Source of the DNA: Ixodes scapularis
Lineage: Eukaryota; Arthropoda; Arachnida; Ixodida; Ixodidae
Direction of reading: 5' to 3'
Assembly (NCBI RefSeq): GCF_016920785.2
Contig: NW_024609879.1
Coordinates: 14,137,145-14,201,144 of the forward strand
DNA: 64,000 nucleotides
Numbering within the stretch: position 1 is the stretch's first letter; each line of letters opens with the position of its first letter. A model generated the notes under the pieces. The model worked only from the letters and a program-made list of their open reading frames with translations, made no database searches and was not told where the DNA came from. The translations under genes were made by a program, and so were the position numbers. Below are positions 32,016-41,538 of this stretch, one piece after another.

Positions 32016-32285
32016 ACCTGCAATGGAGAGGTCCCGCGCTCGATACCCGGACCAGGCGGATTTTTTCGGTCGCTCACCAGTCACCTATAGCTGTGTTTGG
32101 AGATTTGTGTTTGTCCTTTGTCCCTCTTGTTCCCCTTCTCCAGGGATTATTTTCGTCATTCTTGTCCAGCTCGCTTGCACCTTTGCATTTATTTTCATTA
32201 TAACTGTGACCTTAATTGCAAGCTTCACCCTTGTTGGTGTTAGACTGGTGGCCGCTGATAAAACCTGTTTGTCTACTGAAATCTA
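32008..32285 (+). mobile_element. tRNA-derived SINE, copy B
   Basis: Starts within the tRNA anticodon arm (ACCTGCAATGGAGAGG), continues GCTCGATACCCGG and the same body as copies A and D (GGCGGATTTTTTCGGTCGCT.. to GTCCAGCTCGCTTGCACCTT). Arranged head to head with copy A. Confidence 0.75.
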
Positions 32286-32288
32286 ACC

Positions 32289-32400
32289 CCTGTTTAGCTC
32301 AGTTAGTAGAGCGCTCCACCTGTAATGAAGAGGTGCCGGGTTCGATACCCTCTCCATTACAGGTGAAGCGCTCTACCAACTGAGCTAACCAGGAGTTAGA
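32289..32400. repeat. Head-to-head pair of tRNA-like SINE heads
   Basis: Plus-strand tRNA-like head at 32289-32350 (GTTTAGCTCAGTTAGTAGAG.., B box GGGTTCGATACC) abuts a minus-strand head (about 32345-32395, GGTTAGCTCAGTTGGTAGAG on the minus strand). Both lack the body. The following 32396-32465 is made of palindromic GGTTAGACGTCTAACC words. Confidence 0.75.
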
Positions 32401-32465
32401 CGTCTAGCCCCTGGTTAGACGTCTAAGCTAAGCTAACCAGCTAACCAGGGGTTAGACGCCTAACC

Positions 32466-32692
32466 CCTAGTTAGCTCACTTGGTAGAGCGCTCAACCTGT
32501 AATGGAGAGGTCCCGAGTTCGATACCCGGACCAGGCGGATTTTCTCGGTCGCTCACCAGTCACCTGGCTAGCTCTGTTTGGAGATTTGTGTTTGTCCTTT
32601 GTCCCTCTTGTTCCCCTCCTCCAGAGATTATTTTCGTCATTCTTGTCCAGCTCGCTTGCACCTTTGCACTTAGTTGCATTATGATTATAACT
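32466..32692 (+). mobile_element. tRNA-derived SINE, copy D (complete head and body)
   Basis: The head 32466-32535 folds as a tRNA: acceptor 5' strand CCTAGTT opposite GACCAGG, D arm AGCTC..GAGC, anticodon stem/loop with CCTGTAA (TGT, Thr-like) and T arm CCGAGTTCGATACCCGG. It is followed by the SINE body 32536-32692, ending in an AT-rich tail without a long poly(A). A and B boxes (TAGCTCACTTGG, GTTCGATAC) would allow RNA polymerase III transcription. Confidence 0.8.
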
Positions 32693-32810
32693 TTGGAGAA
32701 GCCGAGTTTAGTAGATAAGGAGCTGAGCGCGATATTTCCGATTCATTCCACTAATCTCTATTATAGGGCGCTGGATGGTTCATAGCCGCTCTCCGAGTAG
32801 AGCGCAACTG

Positions 32811-33193
32811 AAGCCACCGGAAGTTTGGTGCTTGTCCCGGAAGTTGGGAGTCAACTGGGCTTCCTCGTGCATTCAGCTGATGTTTTGGTCCGTACTTTCC
32901 GGCGTTTTTCAGTGAGTTTTAATAATCATGCTCCGAATTAAATTGCAAAAATGGGGCCTTTGAACTTGGGATATATGCACACTTGATCAACAAGAACTCA
33001 GAATGTTTACATTGGACGGCTTCCGATGATACTTCCGGGGTATGCATGCGCTCTTACTGCGCAATAAGCAGGCTCTCTTGAGGTGACAAGCGGAGATGCA
33101 GCGCCCTCGACGCTTTTCGTACCAGCACTCGGAAGGGTTACAAAACCTGCCGAGTGCCCACTTCCGGGACAAGCTGCTTACTTCCGGTGGCTT
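32811..33193. mobile_element. 383-bp MITE with about 38-bp terminal inverted repeats
   Basis: Starts AAGCCACCGGAAGT and ends ACTTCCGGTGGCTT; the match continues inward as CTTGTCCCGGAAGT against ACTTCCGGGACAAG. The CACTTCCGG/CCGGAAGT words repeat and are ETS-like. The interior is non-coding. No clear target duplication. Confidence 0.75.
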
Positions 33194-33395
33194 TATACTT
33201 GTTCGCACAATGCCATATCCAGCCCCTCTAGTGGAGATCAGTGATTCATTCACTCATTCACTCTAACGCTACCCACCTGCCACGCCGACGCACTGTCGCT
33301 CACTGCTGAAGCCATCAACGCTCGCTGGTGCTTTCTTTGTTTGTTATTAAAGCGACGTTGTTTGTGTCTAGGGTTCCGTGTATTTTTCGTGTCCG

Positions 33396-33690
33396 TCAAC
33401 AAAAACTAAATTTTCCCCCTCTAAATGTAGCGAAAAATTTTTCAGCTAATATTAACGGAAAAAATTTCCTGTTAGATTTCGCCGCCAAATTTGGTGGAAA
33501 AATACCCCCCCCTAATTTCGCGGAAAAATTTCCCTGCTAAATTTAGCGAAAAAAACGCCCCGCCATATTTAGCGTAAAAATTTGCCCGGAAAAAGTTTTG
33601 CGCAAAAATTTCCGAGCCAAAGAAGCGGAAAACTTCCCTGCTAAATTTAGCGGGGAAAAGTTTCCGCTAAATTTAGCGGGAAAAGTAGCG
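33396..33690. repeat. Minisatellite of palindromic GCTAAATTTAGCGGAAAA units
   Basis: About nine degenerate units of roughly 30-35 bp, each pairing CTAAATTTAGCG with AAAAATTTCCC. The palindromic unit keeps short frames open on both strands, so these are not genes. Confidence 0.85.
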
Positions 33691-33699
33691 GGAAGCAGG

Positions 33700-34390
33700 A
33701 GGAGGAGGGAATAGCACCGCCCTCTTTTTGTCATCGTTCCAAGCGTTTGCGCGCCTAGTTTTATATTATTCCGATGGGTGGCGGTCCCGTCGCGTGTGTC
33801 TAGTTTCCTCCGGTTCCTCGGGCGGCGATAGTCCTCGACATGTGTGTGCGCACCTGTCGTCACGATGACCCCTGATCAAGACAATAAATGTGTTCAAAAT
33901 TCTTTTACGTCTGTGTGGTGTGCTAAACAGCCTCGCTGGTCATCCACCTGCGCAAAAAAGAATAACTCGTGATTTTTTCAGCCACAAGTTTGCCGGTAAT
34001 TTTTTTAGTTAATTATATATATATTTTTTTTCCTTTATTCTTGACATTCCTATTGGAGGTGAGGGGCAAGTTTCTATGTCTTTAATGGGGTATACACACG
34101 AAGGAGAAATCCGCCACTTTCTTCCGCGGATCACGCGTCAAGTAAGACGTATGTCATCCCTTTTTGACGCCTAGCAGCGCCGTCCTCCTCTTGGCGGATG
34201 CGCGGAGGCTTCGTTCTGTCAGCACAAAAGCTCCGTGGATTGGCGGCGGAGTAGTTCGCATTTAGCTGATTTTAGCAATACTCTTTAGCCTCGTCTGACC
34301 ACGGAGGCCACCGCGTTCTTTTTCAGCTTTCGGAATCGCCTGCGCCATTGCCGTTGTAGTAGCGCGGTGGTAGAATGACAAAAATAAATG
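33700..34390. other. Possible LTR 3' region and unassigned DNA
   Basis: Contains AATAAA near 33882 in a GT-rich context (33840-33930) like an LTR R/U5 boundary, then AT-rich sequence. No protein recognised. Confidence 0.3.
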
Positions 34391-34394
34391 ACCA

Positions 34395-35060
34395 CGCCAC
34401 TTTTTTTTTTCTTATTTGTTTAGTTGAGTTTCTTGCGCTGTGGGACATAAACAGCCAACTGAACACCACAGCGTACCACCTGCAAAGGAAAGAGTTAACG
34501 GGACGGCTTAACAAGGCTTTCGCCGACATGATTTCCCCGTCCATCGCCGTGGAGCAGAAGACCTGGGACGAAACGTTGCCATATGCCACGCTTGATTATA
34601 ACACGGTGGTTAAAAACACACACACACACACACACACACTGGAGTGACACCATTGAAGCTGGTGCGTGGCAGAGAAGTGGCGCTTATGTTCGACTCGACG
34701 CTGCCCCCTGAGAAAGTTGACGACGGGACCGTAAGGCCCAGGTCATCAGTCAGCAAGCAGAGGAGGAACTCCAGCTAGGCCGCCAGCAGATTCAATGCCA
34801 ACAACGTGTCGACGTTAGCCGGTACAACCTGCGCCGACGTCATTTTCATTTTGAAGCGGGAGGCAAAGTGTGGATGTGGACACCGATACGACGCCTCTGC
34901 GTTAGGGAGAAACTCTTGAAGCGCTATTTTGGACCGTACAAGCAGATCTATCGCCTCGAAAACCTGAACAACGAAGTGCTTCAATGCGGAACACGGTCGT
35001 CAGGACGCCGCCAGCCGCGACCCGAAGTGCTGCACACCGTGCGTCTCAAGCCGTTTTAAG
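34395..35060 (+). pseudogene. Ty3/gypsy integrase C-terminal part
   Basis: The frame at 34440-34640 reads DINSQLNTTAYHLQRKELTG then RLNKAFADMIS and ETLPYATLDYNT, the end of the integrase core including the catalytic-Glu helix region (the usual 'TTAYHPQTNG.TER.NK' motif with changes). After a (CA)n expansion and frame changes it resumes as TPLKLVRGREVALMFD and, in the frame ending at 35060, RYNLRRRHFHFEAGGKVWMW, EKLLKRYFGPYKQIYRLENL and RPEVLHTVRLKPF, the chromodomain-less C-terminal (GPY/F) module. The element continues into the LTR at 35145. It is inactive because of frameshifts. Confidence 0.9.
34616..34639 (+). repeat. (CA)n microsatellite within gypsy integrase
   Basis: Twelve CA dinucleotides replace part of the integrase coding sequence, yielding a THTHTHT run. 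Confidence 0.95.
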
Positions 35061-35144
35061 CTTGGCAGGACTGAGGACTATTCATCGTTCAGATCGTTAG
35101 CAGCTTAATGTTTGCCGTTATTTATTGCGCTAATTTATTTAAGA

Positions 35145-35570
35145 TGTTAATCGGGTAGAGTAATGCCGATTGCATGACAGAGGAGCGCTTCTCCGTTCAT
35201 ATAAACAATTCGTGTTTCCTCTAGCACCGATCTTAAAAGATAAGGAGGCCGGAATAACCTTGAATAGTCAGTATGCCCTGGGCTCATTCCTGAAGATTTT
35301 ATGCTGAGTCTTCGAGAAGCCGAGTTTAGCAATATAAGTAGAGGGCCGATTGGTTCGCTCAATCACTCTTGCGCTAGACAGCTGTCACACCGACGCACCG
35401 ACGCTTGCTGCTTAAGCCTTCGACGCTCGCTGGTGCTTTCTCAACACGTTTGATTTGCATTTCGCTACTGGCACAAGTTTGTCGATTAAACCTTTGCTTT
35501 CGGTTCGTTATGTTTCACCTCTTCGCCTTCATCCGTGACGAAATTCGATTGGCAATTTTGTAACTGTACA
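35145..35570 (+). repeat. 3' LTR of the gypsy element
   Basis: Starts TGTTAATCGGG about 85 bp after the pol stop and ends ..AACTGTACA, giving TGT/ACA-type termini. It contains a TATA-like 'caatataagtagagg' near 35330 followed by 'cgctcaatcactc', a plausible promoter/initiator. A second, broken copy is at 31530-33390. The 5' LTR of this element is absent. Confidence 0.65.
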
Positions 35571-38140
35571 TAAGCTTGGTTGCACCAGTGAACCTCAAAT
35601 ACACCCACAGGCAACGCCACCAACAAAAAAAAAATCTCTGACACGGTGTATTATAAAACATAATTACGAATTTTTCTTTTGGCTGCTCTGAAAAAATAGC
35701 TTGATAACAATGTTACAGGGATTTCAGTGTGGACGGCGTGGAATTAACCAAAAGGGATGATATAATCAATGCGCCGCATATATTGAATACGATCACTGCG
35801 TGGGCACTTAGTTTTGGTTCATGGCAACCAATGCCTCGACGTAAATTTCGGTGGTGGCTTGTATTCAATTGGCGGCAATGACGAGAATGCGCGATTTCTG
35901 ACAGGGTATAAAACTACACGTGAGCCCTCTGCTTTCCAAGCCCCAGCACTTGGCTGTCATTAATAACAGCAGCATAATATCAGCTTCAAAGCACGTGGCC
36001 GTTTATTCAGGCTGAGGGTTACGGAAAACAAATCTGCTGACTTTAATTTATAATGGCGTCGTTTGCTGTCACGTAGATAGAGACTAACGAGCGTTTAGAA
36101 AGCTATGAACTCCAAGGATTAATTCTAAATTGCATTCAGTGAAATGAAGAAGCTCGTTGCACCGCCCCTTTAGAATGCACATATAACCTCGCGATTTTAA
36201 CAGTTTTAGAACTGAAATAAAATGAAATAAATATTTAAGTGCACAACTCAGTGTTTGTAATCAGGAAAGCAAAACATTCTTTTTGGGTCCGAGGCCGAGG
36301 CTGAACAGGGGGGCCCGCAATAATACAAATATTTGCTACGAGCCTTGTCTTTTACACATACAATATTTGACTGTATTTAGTAGCAGCTGGTATCATAGAT
36401 AAAAAAAATTACCTCGCGTTTATTCTTTACAGGTGTCGTGAAGCAAAAATGAGCAGCAGCGAAGTATTAAGCTCTAACTGTCAAGGTACCGACTATCAGT
36501 GATCTTTTTGTTTTGAAGCAATCAATAAACGTCGAACACACCTTATCAGCAACTTCTTTGATATCTTAAGAACATTAAAATTAACTGACTTGTATGATAT
36601 ATGCGCTAATTGAATACATCGTATTTCAAACCTCATCATCATAACATCCACGGAGAAATGCTACTAATACAACATCAGAGAGATGAGCAATATATATCTG
36701 GAGCTACCCAAAATGCATTCATTCAAATTCTTGTCAAATTATCAACTCATGCACATAAACAATTCAAGTGCCAGTCCAACTGACAAAAAATAAAACATAT
36801 TTTTACATCGCTATTGAATATAACACTTTAGCCCTGAAATGTTATAGTAAGCTCTCGGCCCTTCAATCTCTCTCAGCCCTTGAAACCCCTTCAGCCCTTC
36901 AAACCCTATCAGCCCTTCGAACCCCCTCAGCCTTTTAACAGTTTACACACCTAAATGACTCTGAGCCATAGACCAAAAATGCATCTCAAACGATATTGAA
37001 ACTTAATTCCAGGCGTTGAGTTTTAGATGCATGTTGTAACACGAAAAGACGATAAGAAACAATATTTGCTGAAACTTGGATGCAGGCAGCTCTAGGCAAA
37101 AGCGATCAGACAAAATACGGAACACTGAGTTTTTTTTGTAGCAAAATCTATATATCAAGGTACTCACGACTGCGCTGGGTAAAATTTTCTGATGTACGGT
37201 AGTTCAACTAATGAAACCACGAAGTTGCAACACGCGGACACATACACAATATCATTAGCACATTTATCGATAACTACGAACAAGCAACCGACATCCTCCG
37301 TCGTTGAGAAACCATGAGCACGATCACGACGTCGCCTATGTCATCTTTTTTTTTCGCTCTCTGGATGATTCTGAAACCGGACGGACGAAGAAACGCAGAC
37401 AACAGGGCACTGAAAGAACTTCATCCGCACACCCAGCTGAAAATATAGGTCCCACGCATGGGACGGGAATCCGACACTGAGGATTTAGTTTACGCTCGTT
37501 GACGGAGGAAAAACAGAGCGATCGGCTTATGACAAAGGTTGTATTTCGACTGACTAGAAACAGGTTACCTTCAAACGAACAGCGAAAATTCCCCCTTCCA
37601 TTTTCCCCACGCACACTCTTTCCCTCGTGAGCGAAACCTTGGCGGAGAACGACAGTCTGAAGGGAAAAGGGCAGAAAGAAACTAGGAAAGCTGAAGTAGA
37701 GGGGAGCGGTCGTCTCTCCATAACGGCTTTCGTTGTGCGCCTTTCCCCCCCGCTCGGGCTGCGTTAACCATGCCAAGAAAAGATAGGGACGGGAGAACGT
37801 CTCAATTTCTAACAATCGTTGCGGCCGCTCGTTATAAAAAGTCGAAGAGGTTTTTCCAATGCATATATTCTGAAGAGTCACGTGATCGCTCGCATGGACC
37901 CGTTAAATGAATTTTGAAGGTGCCGTGGTTTAACGAAAACGATAGGGAAAGATTCTACAGGCCTCCCAAATAACTGACGGCCCCTTACACCCGTTACGTA
38001 TTTTTAAAATGTATGTCAGTCGTCTTAGAAAACGTCGACGAACATATGCACTTGAAACATTTTTGAAGGCAATGTCAAAACATCAAAAATCCTGGTGGTC
38101 GCCATAGATGGTTTACAGGGAGCAGATGTCAATATAGCCA
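35571..38140. other. Unassigned stretch
   Basis: No convincing gene or element. A minus-strand frame 37881-37336 would give 181 residues with no recognisable domain and a serine/phenylalanine-rich, low-information composition. I do not call it a gene. Confidence 0.4.
36851..36945 (+). repeat. Minisatellite of CAGCCCTTCAAACCC units
   Basis: About four to five units of 18-22 bp (cagcccttgaaaccccctt, cagcccttcaaacccctat, cagcccttcgaaccccct). Confidence 0.85.
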
Positions 38141-38142
38141 TA

Positions 38143-38173
38143 GTATATATATCTATATATATATATATATAAC
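38143..38173. repeat. (TA)n microsatellite at the Penelope 3' side
   Basis: AT-dinucleotide run with one interruption, immediately beyond the 3' end of the Penelope-like element on the minus strand. Confidence 0.9.
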
Positions 38174-38967
38174 GGGCATGGTGGCGGGAGGCCGAAAGCG
38201 TGGGTATAAAACTGAGAAGAAAAAAAACCCTTGGTGAAAACAGCAACAACGGACGATTTAATCTTCGACGTTTCGGCCGGAGTCCGGCCTTCGTCAGGAA
38301 GAACTTTTAGAGATGAACGCGGGTGGTATTGATACAATGCTACGGTCGAGTCCAAATTTCGGAGGGGTGACGGTTGAAGCTTTCGAGAGAGGGAAGCATA
38401 GGGCAGTTCTTATCCGGGTGAAGAAGCTTGACGGTCGGTGCCAAGTTTCAAGGACGGCGGGATGACGGTTGTAGCTTCTTGAGGGGGGGCGCAGGGTGAC
38501 TTTGTGTCCGGGCCGCCAGCGGTGACCTATATAGACGATAGCGTACAATAGACGAAAGTTACACGCGCAAACTAAAGTGCTGTCTCAAAAAAAAAAAAAA
38601 AAAGGCGGCCCGGTCACTTGTGTGCATGCAGGCATGCATGAGTCAAACCTGGAAGGGAACAATTTTAAACCTAGAAGTGAAAAGAAATACAATGGATATC
38701 AGAACCTAGAAATAAAAGAAAAGTTGATGGTCCAGTTCCGGCCCCAAGCGCAGTACCACTGTTAACAACAAAATCTAAAAAAAAAAAAAAGTCTTTTTTG
38801 ATTGTTGTTGCTATTCGTCTGTTAGCATTTTAATCGATGCCAGAGTACCGGGGCTTTCATTTATTCCTTGTTTAATAGTGTTAAATCGGTAAATTAGGTA
38901 GGATTCACGCTGTTCACGCTCGCGATTTGATTTAAATCCAGATTCTAGGAGCGTCACTGACAATTTA

Positions 38968-39591
38968 TCAAACGAATGTTTTGGGAGAGAGAGATGTTTG
39001 GATAAAGGGCAGTGCCGGAAGATTTATGGCGTGAGATTTGTGATTATTAAAGCGCAGTCTAAATGCCGTTCTAGACTGCCCTATGTATTGCATTTTGCAT
39101 ACCGTACACTCGAATAAGTAAATGACATTAGACGAGGCACATGTTAAGTTCCCTTTAATTTTGATCGAGAAATGCGAGTGCGTGCTGCTGGCCGTGCTTG
39201 TGTGCTGCATCTGTTTACAGATTAGACATCCTGTGTGCCTGCAAGGCCTACATTCGTTAGGTGGTGGCGATGAATTTATCCGAGAGTATTACTAGCGCGT
39301 CTTTGAGGTTACGCGATCGTCTGTGGACTACCCCCGGGGCGGATGGAAACGCGCGTTTAAGGCGCTCGCTTTGTTCGAGAATGTTATAATATCGTCTCAA
39401 GACATTATTTACATTAGGATGGTTTATGCTATAAGTTTGACATAGATTTGTGCGTTGTGTCGCTTTGCGTGGGGCGCGGGCTGATGAGGTCTGCGCGGTT
39501 CAGTTGTTTGGCTTTTCTGATTGCATCGTCGATTATACGGGGTGGATACTTTTGTTTCTCTAGCACTGACTTTAAATTTTGACTGCTCGCA
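38968..39591 (-). pseudogene. PLE linker and GIY-YIG endonuclease
   Basis: Downstream of a frameshift at about 39592 the protein continues in other frames: SKERDFDASSQNLKSVLEKQ and YPPRIIDDAIRKAKQLNR, the usual segment after the PLE RT. It ends with the 80-residue frame 39210-38968, which reads NVIYLFECTVCKMQYIGQSR then TAFRLRFNNHK. VIYLFEC..C..QYIG is the GIY-YIG core with the PLE CxxC zinc-binding insertion. The endonuclease nicks target DNA in active PLEs. Confidence 0.85.
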
Positions 39592-41391
39592 TCAAAATCT
39601 CTCTTTTGAACAAATTCCTTTGAAACGATGAGCTTGGCTATAGGGAATGCTGTTCTTGCAATGGTGTGGGTGGTCGCTTTGATAATGAAGGTATTGCTGC
39701 CGATCTGTTGGCTTACGGTACAGGCTCGTGGCGAGTTTACTTTCGTCTATCTTAACGTTGACGTCTAGGAAGTTTATTTCGGTTTGAGAGTACGAATGTG
39801 TAAAGCGGATGCTCGGATGAGCAGCATTGTATTGACCTATGAAGTCCACCAGCTCCTCCTCAGTGTGCGACCATACAATAAATACATCATCTATAAACAT
39901 TTTGTATATTAGCGGCTTTGCGGGACATTCAGAAAGGAACTGAGATTCTGATTTTCCCATGAATATGTTGGCATAGTTCGGGGCCATTTTGGTGCCCATC
40001 GCGGTTCCGCTAACCTTCCTAAAGTATTTATTGTTAAATTCGAACGTGTTTAGTTCTAAGACAAGCCTCGCTAGAGAAGCGACGACGTGTCCATCTGGGG
40101 TATCCGGTTGTTTGTGGAGTTCGTACATGTCAATTAAAGAGAGTATTCCATCATCATGTGGAATATTCGTATACAGCGATGACACATCGAGTGTAACGAG
40201 ATATGATTCTTTTGGTATGCATAAATTTGATATTTCTCTTAAGAAGTGAGTTGTGTCTTTAATGTACGAATCAAGAATTGTAGGTATATGTTTAATTAAA
40301 CTGTATACATATCCTGATATGGGTTCGGTTACTGTACCTATTCCGGATATGATTGGACGCCCTGGGTTACCAGGTTTGTGAATCTTAGGGAGCATGTAGA
40401 AGCGGCCCGGAGAAGGCTGTACCGGTTTCATTAATTTATGTTCGTTAGCAGTTATTCTGCCCTCGTCCAGGAGATCCTTAAGAACCGAGGTCACAATCTG
40501 AGTGTGGTGCACCGTAGGGTAATCCGCGAGAGGTTCATAAAACTTTGAGTCATTTAGTTGGCGGTTTCCTTCTCGGATGTATTCAGAAGTGCTAAGAATC
40601 ACAATTGCTCCTCCTTTATCGGCTGGTTTTATTGTTATGTCTGTCCTATTGCTCAGGGTTTTTAAGCTAGCCCGTTCGGATTTAGTGAGGTTATCTCGTC
40701 TTCCCGCCTGCTTGCGATATTCCCTAATTATGTCTTTTTGCACAGCGGCTATGTATAAGTCAAGACAATCATCACGGTTAGCTTTTGGCGTCCAGTCGCT
40801 CGTTGCACGCTGCTGAGAGGTGTTGGAGCTAGAAGTTTTGTCCAAGAAGTATTCCCGCAATCTTAAATTTCGAGCAAAGTTGTCGAGGTCGCGTAGTAAT
40901 TGAAATTCGTCAACAAAACCTGTGGCGGGACAGAAATTTAATCCCCTCGAAAGGAATCTTTCCTCTTCTGTTGATATAGTCACGCCAGATAGATTAACAA
41001 TTGTAGTGCCACAAGGGGCACTAGTGCTTGACCTATCGTCTGCTATGTTAATGGCCGGTTAAGTATGTTCGTTATAGTTAAATGATGTCGTGAGCTGAGG
41101 TAAAACAGGGTTAGGGACCTTATCGCGCTGTAGCTTACGTAGCTTGATTGTTGCGAGGTCATGGTGTTTCCTTTTACCAAATTCAGATAGGACGCTAATT
41201 TCGGATGTCGATAAGGGGCCATCTGAACGGAGAAGTGTAGCGGTCGCGGTCGTTAACTGTTTCACTTGTTTGTCACTATGCTGAATCGCTATTTGGACCA
41301 GTTTAAGGGAACCTTCAAGGAGAACTTGTTGCCATTCCGATCGGTCATGTTGGTCGAGGTTTGTGCAGGCGGGAGGAAGGGAAAGCGACAT
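39592..41391 (-). pseudogene. Penelope-like reverse transcriptase (one in-frame stop)
   Basis: One frame runs from ATG 41391 to 39592 with a single TAA at 41059-41061, dividing a 110-residue N-terminal piece from a 463-residue RT. In the latter: SGVTISTEEE/LSRGLNFCP entry; ADKGGAIVIL (121-130); RFYMLPKIHKPGNPGRPIIS (194-213); motif A YLVTLDVSSLYTNIP with D266; motif B GTAMGTKMAPNYANIFMG (326-343); motif C FIDDVFIVW with D365-D366; and the PLE thumb LYRKPTDRQQYLHY..SIPYSQAHR (421-453). All catalytic aspartates are kept, suggesting recent loss of function. A frameshift near residue 455 separates it from the endonuclease. Confidence 0.92.
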
Positions 41392-41538
41392 GCCCTTCGG
41401 GGTAATGCCTGCGTTAAGTTACACTAGCAAGGTTGATGTATGGAGTTCGTGCCTAATGCGTTTATCTGAGAGCTTTCGTACTTTAAGAAAAGTGGTACTG
41501 TAGTTTGGAGTGGAGGAACTGGACTCACCGAACTGTCG

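Larger units (their letters stand above)
31530..33390 (+). repeat. LTR fragment of a Ty3/gypsy element, split by three insertions
   Basis: Pieces at about 31530-31648, 31783-31861, 32693-32720 and 33230-33330 match successive parts of the LTR at 35145-35570. Examples are GCATGAC..GTTCAT..CACCGA, AAGGAGGCCGGAA, GAGAAGCCGAGTTTAG, and then CACTCTAACGCTACCCACCTG with CTCGCTGGTGCTTTCT. The interruptions are a hairpin MITE, a tRNA-SINE cluster and the 32811 MITE. The 32720-32810 and 33194-33230 segments are not clearly LTR. Confidence 0.65.

Noticed and set aside
32289..32535. Functional tRNA genes
   Set aside because: Heads are joined to a shared SINE body or truncated in palindromes, have C instead of the invariant U33 (CCTGTAA loop), and lack poly-T terminators.
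33328..33863. Two frames with FAAKFGGK/FPAKFSG repeats
   Set aside because: Translation of the palindromic AAATTT minisatellite on both strands.
37336..37881. 181-codon minus-strand frame
   Set aside because: No domain, no repeat context and an ordinary chance length for this composition; not called a gene.
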